Source of the DNA: Marsupella aquatica
Taxonomy: Eukaryota; Marchantiophyta
Assembly (NCBI GenBank): GCA_973895155.1
Contig: OZ316897.1
Location: 17,670,001 to 17,734,000, forward strand
DNA: 64,000 nt
Direction of reading: 5' to 3'
The notes under the pieces were generated by a model. It had not been told where the DNA came from. It worked only from the letters and a program-made list of their open reading frames with translations, and did no database searches. Of the stretch, positions 54,301-64,000 are shown in pieces. The translations under genes and the position numbers were made by a program. Numbering within the stretch: the first letter of the stretch is position 1; every line of letters begins with the position of its first letter.

Positions 54301-55180
54301 AGAGTTGGAATTCAATGTGTGACAAATTCATTTGTAATTAGATGAATGTCTAATCAAATGAATTGTACCAGGTCGTTCAATGTTCAAGTTCGGACCATGG
54401 CTAGCAGTTTCCCTTGATTGTATTGGGCCGGAAATCTTACTCCAGGTGCCAATTATCCTTTAACAAGGAAGTTATCAAGTTAGTTACTAGCCATTATTTA
54501 TTATATGAAAAATACTTTTTATAAATCTTTGAATTGAAGTTTTAAAATTGGAAATGTAACTCAAACGGTTACATAGTTAGTGACAGTTTTAACTTCTTTG
54601 CATTTCTAATTATTTTACATTTCTTTTTATGGCATGGTGTCCCAAAATTTACACCCAAATTGACGCAAACATGAAGGAAAACTGTAAGTTTGATTCTCAA
54701 AAAGGACCAGTCTTGTTTGTTACAGTTTTTGTTGATGTGGCAAGCTCTGGTGCCAGGAATTTTGGAAGGGACCTCTAGTGGGGTCAGTAACTAAAAAATA
54801 TTTAAGATTTATGAATATCAAATTATTATAATTAAACTCAATTTTTTTGACAAAGGAGGTACATGGGGGTTTGCAAAGAGCAACGTTGTGGTCCATGGGA
54901 GCATTGTTTTCGACATCCTAGATTACAAATTCGGCTTTGTGCGTTTTCTTCTCACCGACTCCGAAACTAGAACAGAGAAGAAGAATGGACGTGAATTGTT
55001 GATACTTGAGTCGAACAGGAATCGGAGGAGGAGAAGGGATGGACGTCAGTTGATTCGTTACCAAGCTGGAACAGACCTTCGCCAGAGTCTATGCCATTCA
55101 TTGAGTACCAGCGTTTTCAGGCCACGGAGTTCTCAGAGCTCTGTAGGTTTCTGCAATAAAAAAAAAGGCAAGCAGCAGCT
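51371..55180. other. AT-rich intergenic DNA, no gene supported
   Basis: An open frame at 52224-52520 (+) contains an acidic SSSDEDIPP run but nothing else recognisable. At 53160-53460 a loose 15-20 bp motif of the type 'aaaagatgt.tttg.g' repeats many times. A 52-bp duplication ('aaaatgaacataaatt.gttctc.ctttgatg') lies at about 54080-54165. The last 250 bp hold the leader of the next gene. Confidence 0.45.
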
Positions 55181-57194
55181 ATGGTGACGGGATTGATTGC
55201 TGCTGGGCATCTGGGCCTCATGGCACCCAAGCTAAGGGCTGCTGGTCTTGCTAGCTCCAGAGTGCTGGTGAGATTAGGCCCTGCGCATGTCATGGGGCAG
55301 GACAGAAGGGCGCGGAATGTGGAGCTGAGGAGGAGACAGAGTGGGAGGATGAGGGAGGGGCAGGGGAGGATGGTGGTGAAGGCATTCTTGCCAGCAGATC
55401 CATGGGCGCCAGGGAACTCAATTGACTCGCAGAGCATTGCGTCTTCTCTCTTTGCAGCTTCGTTGTTTCCGTACCTGGGCTTTCTTTACCACATCACCAA
55501 GTCCAAAACTGCGCCCCGACTCACCCTTTTCGGCTTCTATTTCTTGCTCGCTTTTGTGGGCGCCACGAGTGAGTAATCCGGTCATTCCACTCTACCTTTC
55601 TCAAGCCCTTTGCGTCCGCTCTTGTTGACTCTCTACAGTCCTAAGAGAATTTGTGAATGATGCACTGAAACCATATTTGAATGGTGCACTAGAAAGGGAT
55701 TCCTGAACGGCTAGGTTAATAGGGAATTGCGACAGTTCTCTAAGCTATTTAAAGAATGGTACTCTAGAAGGGATTTGCGAATGCTAAAATTGGACTTCCC
55801 ACTGCTATAGCAGGAAAGGAACTTAAAGGAATTCTATACTTAAAGGTCCTCCGAAAGGAACTCGAAGAAGGATTATAGAATGGTTCAGTCGATTATGAGG
55901 ACTCCAGGAGAAAGGAATTCGAGCCGTTGTGTCAATCATGAAGGTTTTTAGGACCACTTACATTCCAAAGAGCTTCAGAATTGGGAACTCAATGAGAATT
56001 TAGAATTACTCCACAATTCACATCCAAATTCCTAGCCTCGCAGCTTGTTGCACTAGGGACAAGGTTTATGGTGCTCACATGCACACTTCGATGGCATCCC
56101 AGTAAGAAAATTTCGCTGCCATCAAAACAGGAGATGGCATTAACCCTTACAAGCTGCAAGGGATAAGCCACTGGAAATCTCTAGGCGAACAGAAGTTGAG
56201 TACCGACTGCAATATCTTGACTGTTTAGTCTAATTTCTGTATCATGAATTTTAAGCTGATTAGTTCACCAAGACTGATTATGTTCCGGAGGAGAAAAATC
56301 GTTTGATGAAATGTCATTAAAGGATTTCATACCCTTTTGCAAATCGAGAATTGTGCCTGCATTAAGATATGCGCTCGAGTCACCGTTTCATCGCACAGGT
56401 TTCCAGTCCCCTCCTGCTTCATGCTGCATCCTGCAATTTTGCTAAAATTTTGAGACTTTGCCCTCTTGTGCGATGTTTCTGAATTACGTGTTGCACAGTT
56501 GTCAGACGAATGGGCTACACCTTACTCAACGTTGTCTTAGATTTGTGGCTGATTTCTCACTATTGCCCTGTCGTGTTCTTGTTGCACTTGGTCTCATCTC
56601 GGTTCTCAGTTCCGGCCGGCATCTACGGTGAGTCCAACACACCTAAAGCTCAGTTTAGTATTCCTTCTTGTTGACCTTAGAAATTTGAGATGGCAATCTA
56701 TCTCCTGGTAGCCCCATCTACTTTGTGACAGATGCCTCATTTGGATTATAGACGTTACATGTCTTGCTCTATAGCAATTGTAGCTGCTGAGCCCTCTTCA
56801 GAGCCGTCTTGTATACCGAGTGGTGATAAAGTTATGCCGGCAGGATGTCAGTTAAGCTGGCTAGACGTTGCAGTTACATTTTCGGCACGGTGGGTAAATA
56901 TTTGACATCTGTGTTCCATCTGCATTCCTCGTGTGTGATATAGCTAAGGGTGGATTTAACGACAAGCTATCATTATTCGCTAATATTACCGTATTATCGG
57001 AAATTGGTCCAGCAAAACTGCACTATGGAACATCACTCTCGAATGTGGATTGGTTGCACGGAGGTGCGGAGTCACTCCTGACTCTCACAAACCTGTTCAT
57101 TGTGTTTGGGTTGAGGGGAGCTCTGCGCAAGGACAAAGAAGATAGCAGTAGAGTTGAGGTTGAGAAAGAAGAAAAGCTTCCTCTCTCGAAGTGA
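55181..57194 (+). CDS. Small plastid membrane protein (DUF3593-like), three exons
   Basis: Exons 55181-55568, 56609-56626 and 57013-57194 give 195 residues. The middle exon is only 18 nt but has good AG/GT borders and restores the conserved run GATIPAGIYAKLHYGTS across both junctions. Residues 1 to about 75 are basic, Arg/Ser/Ala-rich with almost no acidic residues, like a chloroplast transit peptide. The mature part has hydrophobic segments (SLFPYLGFLYHITKS, then LTLFGFYFLLAFVGAT) and the highly conserved SNVDWLHGGAESLLTLTNLF. The tail is short and charged. The conserved core is shared with cyanobacteria as I remember it and is usually labelled a domain of unknown function; the DUF3593 label is from memory. 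It is likely a thylakoid or envelope membrane protein; function is unknown. Confidence 0.82.
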
Positions 57195-60100
57195 GCCGGT
57201 ATGAATCCACTTGTCAGAGTTGTTCCAGCAAATATGGGCTCATCCATTTTTTCGTGAAGCCTGGCTACATCAGTTGTCCTTTAACAGCAGAGTAAGTTTT
57301 GATCTGTGTGTGCTCTCCTTCACATAGGAAAAGTCATACCTTTTGTGTCTCCATCTTGCAGGCTTGTGTACAAGCATAGTGTGGAGTGGGCTGACGCTGC
57401 TGAGAATACATTTGAACGGATCTACACCAGAAATTCCCAAGATTATGTGTATGGTCATGCCCAAGCCAAAGAGTGTAAATTATTGAGAAACGACGGACGT
57501 AGCAGCGAGTTTTCCATGATTTGTAGCCAAAAGATGATCCGATTCTGGCTAAGGAAATAACAGAATCTGATACCAAAAGCACTGAAGGTTTAGTCTGTCA
57601 GATCCATTTGAAAATGATAAGAAGCATCATATAGAAGCCTTATGGGCAGAGGGATCATGGCCTTCAGTACTCCCATCTGAAGTAGAAATGGCTTCGGAAA
57701 ATTTGGTTTTGTATATTACGCGCAGCATTCGTCAACTGGTTCGGCCTTCGTAAAATTTGGCTAAGACTCTACAAGAGTCTGGATGTTTAGGGTAGGTAGC
57801 TACTTACAATAGGGAAATAGCTCTTAAGCAGAATGTCTTCTGAGCTTCTAGTATCTCTCATGTCTTTAACTGCATCGCGGTCAGCCAATATTCTCGTACA
57901 TTGCTAACTAGGAACTTCGGGTGGGCTGCCCGAATTCTCCCATCTGATGCAATTCAGATTTGGGCGGGTGGAGGCGGACCCGAATACCGCGATACGCATC
58001 TGTCTAACGATCAGACATCTATTGACCACTTTGATGCGTTTCCTTCGAGTATTTGTTTTGGTGGACATTTCATAAACAGAGATATCCATGACAATAAAAA
58101 ACATGAGGCACGACAGTCGTTCTGAATTCCGTTAACGTTTGGTGGGATCTACTTGGCAGAAGCAAATCTGAAGAGGACCATCTCAAATTGTTTCACTCAG
58201 TTGATCCCCGATAGCTTCTGCCCGCGTCGGGTTCAATCACGCAATTGTTTTTGCCGAGCATCCTGCCGCCGGATCAGTCCAGTAGCACATGAAAGTACGT
58301 CGTCGCATCCTTTGAATAGAGGAGTAACTCTTGTCCAGTAATTTTGGGGCAGAGACAGTCTGAAAGAATCATTCAGAAATTCGATGTATGCGCACATACG
58401 CTAGGAATGCCTTATAATGGAGAACCGATCGAAGAATATTTGCGCACATACTCTAGGAATGCTTTATAATGGAGAACCGATTAAAGAATGTTGCAAACGT
58501 ATTATCCTTCAGCATTAGAGCGAGCGTATTCAGAGTGCTGGGATTAAGCTCGATGATGACATCAAACCATTACATTTTATCAGTAAGAGCGTGTTCAGAG
58601 TGCTGGGATTAAGCTCGATGATGACAACAAACCATTACATTTTATCAGTAGTGAAAAGCGTCATTTTTCACTGGTCTTTCTCCAAAGCGCAAGCAGATGC
58701 GTACTTCACCAGAGACGCTTCCATGTGTTGCTCTCTCATTCGTGATCTTACCGATTAGTGTAGACGACTGAATTTGGAACAGGATAACCCATTTTTTCAT
58801 TTTTCATTCTTTGTTTTCGTGCAATGTTTTTGTCCCAGTACTCAATCACAGACACTAGACTAGGCCCTTTTCCAAGAGAAGCAACCCTACCATCCCGATT
58901 TGTAAAGTACCTCAACTGACGATAAGAAACCTGATGTCCGAGAGCAATCTGTTCCAAGACCAAGATCTAACCAGAGTGATACAGATCTAAAAAGAAATCA
59001 AGATCTAGCCAGAGTGAATACATATCTGAAACTAAATATCTAAAAAGAAATCAAGATCTAGCCAGAGTGAATACATATCTGAAACTAAATCTCGCAGCTG
59101 TGACCGCCTGGCTCATAGCCTCTGCAGAACCGAAACTCTAGTCAATCACCGTACTGCCAGTAAGATAACTTGCTAAGCCCAGTGGATACGGTACAAATGC
59201 CGAAAACTGTCTATGGTCGAAACGCTGAAAGAAAATGGCCCTTGGTCCAACATTTGCAAGCGTTTGTTCTTGCGGACCCAGTGCAGTTAGAACTCACCAC
59301 TCCCGACATTCATCCACTTTTTAGCACGAGAACGCACCACTCCGAACATTTATCCACTGTTTAGCACGATCCAATTGTGCTGTGCTTTTTGAATCTCGCG
59401 TCGATTGATTTATGTGCCGACGCTTCACCTCCAGTGCAACGTGTCCCGGGTTTTGCGCACCTGACGCTTGTCCCTTCGCTTGACACGTCACACAAAAGCT
59501 GGACAGGACTTGGCAAGTACAGATGTATAGTTGGGTTCTGCAGATTGAACATTTCCTCGCTTGCAAGCAATGCTTCGGACGGTCCTTGGGTATCCCGGCT
59601 TCCAAAGGTGAGCGACAGCTTCTGAGTCTCATTCCGCTGTGGAAGGTGGGTCGACCACTCCAAACCAGCGATGTGGCATTGAGCTTCTCTCTTATGTACA
59701 ATCCAAAGTGCAGTATCAAGATTTCTAAACTCAGGTTATTGCTTTCCCCAGTTTTCAATCGCATTTCCTGCATCATTGCGAATTGAAAATGACATTTCGA
59801 GAACAAATGTCTGAGGAGCACATTGCAACTGTAGAGTGCGTGACAAAAAGTGCTCTCAATTAGAATTCCATTTCGTTCCGTGCATCTCTCCCGTAAATTT
59901 TTCGTCTGCTAGAAACATGAAAATATTGCTCTCTTCAGCTACCCAAGAGGTCTCCTGAGCTGTGTTGCTCTTTGTTGCAGCCGTATGTCCGCTTCTTTCA
60001 GCTGAGCGGTACTGAAGTCGGCAGGAGGAAAGAGCGTGAAAGAGAATGACTTCTCCACCTCCTGCAGGGAGAATGCCACGGCAGGTTTGGATCTTCTTGT

Positions 60101-60662
60101 GACTCCCCGAATATCCTGACATTGCACTATTTGACTCAGCAAAGATTTCATCCTGCTACCCGTTCTGTAATCTGCATCGCTTCCGTTTCGTACTGATGCA
60201 CTGAAGGAATTTCTAGTCCGTACTTCACAGCAGAGGGTTCTGGATTGCAGCCATGGCAATTTTAGAGTTCCAAAAGACATTCGACTAATTTCATATCACC
60301 TGCCGAATAAGGAACAAACACACAGAGAAAGAGCAAAAAATCAGAAAGCAGACGGAGAATTGTGCAAGTCCTGGTCTTTCTGCAATGCTATCATGCGTGT
60401 TGGTCTTCCAAATTTACATCGGGGTTTCTTGATGAGCTGCCAGGGAATTTGGAGAAGAAGTCTGCATGTTTTGATAGTATCTAAGAGATGTTAGAAAGGT
60501 CAAACAGAAGTCTGTATATGCGGGAACAAGATGGACAAGATATCAATGGAACTTTGGGTTTCTTATACTTTTGTGGATGGCAAGCTTTTCGGAGAGGACA
60601 TTCTGGAGCCTGTGGGCTAGTCCACTCTCGTCACATAACGACCGGAATTGTGTAACGTCCAG
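57195..60662. other. Intergenic DNA with tandem duplications
   Basis: No independent gene is supported. Tandem duplications: a 52-bp unit at 58390 and 58442 ('gcgcacatac.ctaggaatgc'); a 64-bp unit at 58523 and 58587 ('cagagtgctgggattaagct'); about 55 bp at about 58980-59092 ('aatcaagatctagccagagt'); and about 45 bp at about 59289-59370 ('accactcc.aacattatccact'). The unidentified first exon and promoter of the PHS1-like gene should lie near 60250-60660. Confidence 0.45.
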
Positions 60663-63600
60663 GATTCTGAAGTTGAAACGGAGCTGAAGACTGCCCTAGA
60701 GGAAGCATGTTTGGAAGCAGGCGTCACTCTCACCTCAACACAGTTCTCTTCCAGGGTACGTGGCATTTCTCTAACATCAATGAGCGTATGACCCATAAAC
60801 GAAATGCAATATCAGCGAACGTTGCAGCGTTGTAGGATTCATTTGAGCAAGTGTGCATGTTTTGGTCACTGATAGTTTGCTCTTTCTATGTTGAAGGCTG
60901 GTTTTTGGCTTTGGGAAGAGCCAGATGCAGCACCGTTAGGAAAGCTTGCCGGATGGTTTGCTTCAGCAAGAAAGAGAAGCTTCTGGCCCTTACCTCGGCC
61001 GGAGAAGGCAAAGCTTTTAGAATCCTTCAACTCCCAAGATTCTTCAGGGACTACTCTCAGGTCGAACAACACCTGCCTTTTTGATAAGCAAAAGCATGTA
61101 CTTGGATTATTTATTTACTTTTCCGTTTCATCCATTGATTGACGTCGCGAAGTGCTCTGCGAAGCATGCTATGGTGAGAGACTTGAATATACACCGGTGT
61201 CAACTGGCAGCTCAGAAGAATCAAATAATATCACTGTAGATGCCAGCGCAAGCAGAGAGCCAGAATTCTCAGAGTCGAGCCTGAAAGAGAGATTGGGGAA
61301 AGCCGTTGAGCTGGATATTCGCTCTGGAAGCTTTTCATGGGACAGTCTTCTTACTGTATGTCGAAGTGAACATATGAAATCATCTGAAGATGAAGATGAC
61401 AAGTCTGGAGCTATCGAGGTACTTCCTCCATGCCAAGCTGTGGATTTTCGTTGTCTAAGAACTCTGCTGTCCAATGGATGTTGCTGCCCTTTGTACTTCC
61501 TTAACAACAAATATTGATATGTATACGGAGCGTATGACTTCTATTAGCCCTTCAGTTCACACCCAGCGTGAGACTCAAGCGTTTCCTCATCGTGCTCGAT
61601 GAGATGATATCCCTGGTTTATGGATCCTCATGGAAGTCTGTTGAACCTGGTAAAGTGTTCAGCATAGAGAGTGTATTGAGTTTATATGCTACTATGAACC
61701 TCATAATTTTAATTGTTGAGGCGCAATGAATACTTGTTTTATAAATTGATTGAGCTGGGTTGGTTGTATGCTTAGGTGACAGTGAACTCAGGTGGAGTTG
61801 TATACTATTCTCTGTTTCAAAGTGAAAGTTCTGAGGGTGGTGAGTCTGCAGCCTGCATTAAGTTTGCACCATCCCGTTTGGCTACCCAGTCAGAACTATT
61901 GGGCCTGGAGTTGGCACGGCACTTGGGAGTTCAAACCCCACAGGTGATGAATTTATACGTAATTGTCATTTCGTCCTGGTAAAGGACCGATAATATGGGC
62001 TTAAGGCCCTTCGTTGAAACTACCCTAAGTAGGTTATCATAGTAAAGCGTAGCATCCATCGAGTTACTTTGACTTTGGAGCGCATGTTTTATTTTAGAAT
62101 CACTTTATGGTCTATGGTGCTGACTAAAATATACCACTCCTTCTCCAAGCAAAGAGGATGATGACGAGTAAGGTAAAAGATTTGTTATAAAATAAAAACT
62201 TTTAACAAAGGTATTCTTGTGCAGGCTCGAGTTATTCACAATGGTTCACCAGAATGGTCGGACATCGTTTTCTCTGTGGAGACGGCCAAAGACAGAATGA
62301 AAGCTGAAGGCAATAAGATCGGAGAAAGTACCTGTGAAGAGCTTCTCGAAGCTTTGAGTATTAACCGAAGTCTGCTGCTCATGGGGTAACTCCCTGAGTT
62401 TTCATTTCTCCAAATTGAGCTTTGGCTGCTGCTGCGTAAGTTACGTCTTTTAAGAAAGAAATACTATTGTTCCAAATAAAGCTTTGAAGAATCCCAGCGC
62501 TTCTTCCTTAGATTAAGAAGCCTGACTGCTGAGCCGATATCTTAGCCTTGTGGAATAAATAACTTCTCTTCTATCTGATGCACTCGTTATCCTTGGAAAA
62601 CTGAGATCTTATATTAAGACTTCAGGTACATTGATGGAGGACCTTTGTTGGACTATCCCGAGGCGTTTGATCTTCAAGAAACAGCAGAGACGACTGCAGC
62701 AACACTAGGCCGGGTGCTTTGCTTGGATCTCGTTCTTCGAAATGAGGATCGTCTTGTCTGTAAGCAGTTGGGATGGCGAGGAAATCATGGGAATCTTATG
62801 GCTACTAGGAAACAAGTTCGTGGCACACGACCCCACAAAGAGGACGACTCAAGGCCTTTCCTTCCAAGGAGGCGAGGAGGTGCTGAAAACACTAGGCAGA
62901 CCTGGGACTTACGTAAGCATCTTCGAAATCAATTTGACAAGACTGTTGGGAGAGCTTCTTCAGCTAGCACAAGTTCTGCTGCAGCAATGCTACTTGAAGA
63001 TTCTACTGAACTTAGTGGTCACCCGACCAGGAGTGACATCGGGAATGGTGAGAAATCGCAGTTGTGCATTGTGGGCATTGATTCAGGGGTACCAAGGAGA
63101 CCTCCGTCCTCCAAGACACAGAAAGATAAGACAGAATATCCAAAGTTTGTGGAACTTCTCCTCAATGACGAGGCTGTAGCCTCAGAAATTCTTCAAGAAA
63201 TCTCTAGCAACAGGTTGGGGTGTCTTTCCCAGGCAGATGCAGCGTTGGAGGGTGAAGTCCAGATGAAGGTGGGTTTAGACCAGAAGAAAGTCGTGAAGGC
63301 TTTCCAAGAAGGATTTAAAGCTGGAGCACATGATATGCAGGACCTAAGCAGGTTTCTGGTGAAGTTGTTCAGAACTCTGAACCAGGTGCTGAAAGAGTTT
63401 GTCACTTATATGGCCAGTATTGAAGATGAAAAAGTGAACGAAGACTCTCCATCTTCAAATCATGCATCCCGGCGTTGTTCCGTGAAGAATGATTCCCCTT
63501 CAGTAAACGAGGTCCAAACAGAACTGGAGGGTTTGACTGTGGAACCTGTTGAAAGGTACAAGGAGTCCGCGGAAGCAGATAAACAGCAAAATTCAGATCC

Positions 63601-64000
63601 CAGCCCAATTCTGAGAACTTCACCCTTGCAACAGGATTCGCCTGACCAGAGTGAGACCTCATTGAGCGGGTCTTCTACGCCCTGGACTCGACCCTTGCAA
63701 CAGAATTCACCTGACCAGAGTGAGTCCTCATCGAGCGGGTCTTCTATTCCCCGGACTCCACCCTTGCAACAGGATTCACCTGACCAGAGTGAGTCCTCAT
63801 TGAGTGGGTCTTCTATTCCCCGGACTCCACCCTTGCAACAGGATTCACCTGACCAGAGTGAGTTCTCATTGAATGGGTCTTCTATTCCCCGGACTCCAAC
63901 TATGCAACAAAATGTACCAGGTCAGCGTGAGTCTTCTGTTGGCAGGCATTCTCGAAAATCATCTTCGAGGGAAAAGTCTGTAGGAAGCTGGAGTGGGAAA
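60663..64000 (+). CDS. PHS1: PHS1-like kinase/dual-specificity phosphatase, 3' end outside window
   Basis: Visible exons: 60663-60755, 60897-61060, about 61152/61181-61418, 61776-61943, 62225-62385, and 62626 to the window end. The first exon is unresolved, as is the exact start of the 61.2-kb exon. Order matches Arabidopsis PHS1: an acidic N-terminus; a basic segment around WFASARKRSFW, where PHS1 has its MAP-kinase interaction motif; ERLGKAVELDIRSGSFSW; then the actin-fragmin-kinase-like domain (VTVNSGGVVYYSL, the likely nucleotide-binding Lys in CIKFAPSR, ARVIHNGSPEW, LGRVLCLDLVLRNEDRL and GWRGNHGNLM), IDSGVPRRPP and a helical region. In Arabidopsis this kinase phosphorylates alpha-tubulin and depolymerises microtubules under osmotic stress, restrained by the C-terminal phosphatase. 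Here the linker after the kinase carries five 23-residue repeats. The phosphatase domain should follow beyond 64000. Confidence 0.9.
63623..63967 (+). repeat. Five in-frame 69-bp repeats in the PHS1-like linker
   Basis: Units start at 63623, 63692, 63761, 63830 and 63899, exactly 69 bp apart. Each codes a 23-residue unit of the form PLQQDSPDQSESSLSGSS followed by IPRTP; the last is diverged. The unit is rich in Ser-Pro and Thr-Pro sites. Confidence 0.92.

Noticed and set aside
59321-59821. 166-codon minus-strand frame
   Set aside because: No recognisable motif, no splice partners, and it overlaps local tandem repeats.
62742-63179. 145-codon open frame inside the PHS1-like exon
   Set aside because: It is a shadow in another frame; the kinase motifs (RNEDRL, IDSGVPRRPP) are read in the neighbouring frame without stops.

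Overview
The window looks like nuclear DNA from a land plant, most likely a bryophyte (liverwort-like). The genes carry GT-AG introns. Their proteins are clear orthologues of known plant families: tonoplast sugar transporter, RWA wall O-acetyltransferase, PADRE/DUF4228, GID1-like carboxylesterase, LURP-one-related, and the PHS1 kinase-phosphatase. They are diverged from flowering-plant versions as I remember them. No search was run, so all names rest on motif recognition and remembered family sequences.

Layout. 1-1.4 kb: upstream DNA. 1.4-5.6 kb (+): five-exon tonoplast sugar transporter with a long leader holding short uORFs. 5.6-12 kb: no convincing gene, several decayed tandem repeats and a possible Copia relic. 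12.16-13.69 kb (+): intronless gene for an acidic Ser/Asp/Tyr/Thr protein built from about 15 copies of a 16-residue repeat, followed by a duplicated 3' flank; I do not recognise the family. 14.5-17.8 kb: repeats. 17.84-19.2 kb (+): intronless FAD-dependent oxidoreductase with a probable organelle-targeting extension. 20.0-20.55 kb: about seven 80-bp satellite units. 21.16-27.32 kb (-): 16-exon RWA/CAS1 polysaccharide O-acetyltransferase, convergent with the oxidoreductase. 27.3-28.7 kb: its upstream region, GC-rich at the far end. 28.7-37 kb: gene-poor DNA with a MITE-like inverted repeat. 37.31-38.58 kb (+): single-exon PADRE protein with an N-myristoylation-type start. 42.2-43.7 kb (+): GID1-like carboxylesterase interrupted by two compensating frameshifts. 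43.7-47.7 kb: AT-rich repeats. 47.7-49.5 kb (+): three-exon LURP-one-related protein. 50.2-51.4 kb (-): badly broken coding relic of unknown family. 55.2-57.2 kb (+): small plastid membrane protein with an 18-nt microexon. 60.66 kb to the end (+): 5' and central part of a PHS1-type gene (tubulin kinase-like domain, then a repeat-rich linker); the phosphatase domain should lie beyond the window.

The genes do not form an operon or an obvious pathway. They are independent units about 5-10 kb apart. Intergenic DNA is rich in diverged 20-150 bp tandem duplications. The most unusual items are the Ser/Asp/Tyr repeat gene, the frameshifted but otherwise catalytically complete carboxylesterase, the 23-residue repeats in the PHS1 linker, and the unidentified coding relic at 50-51 kb.
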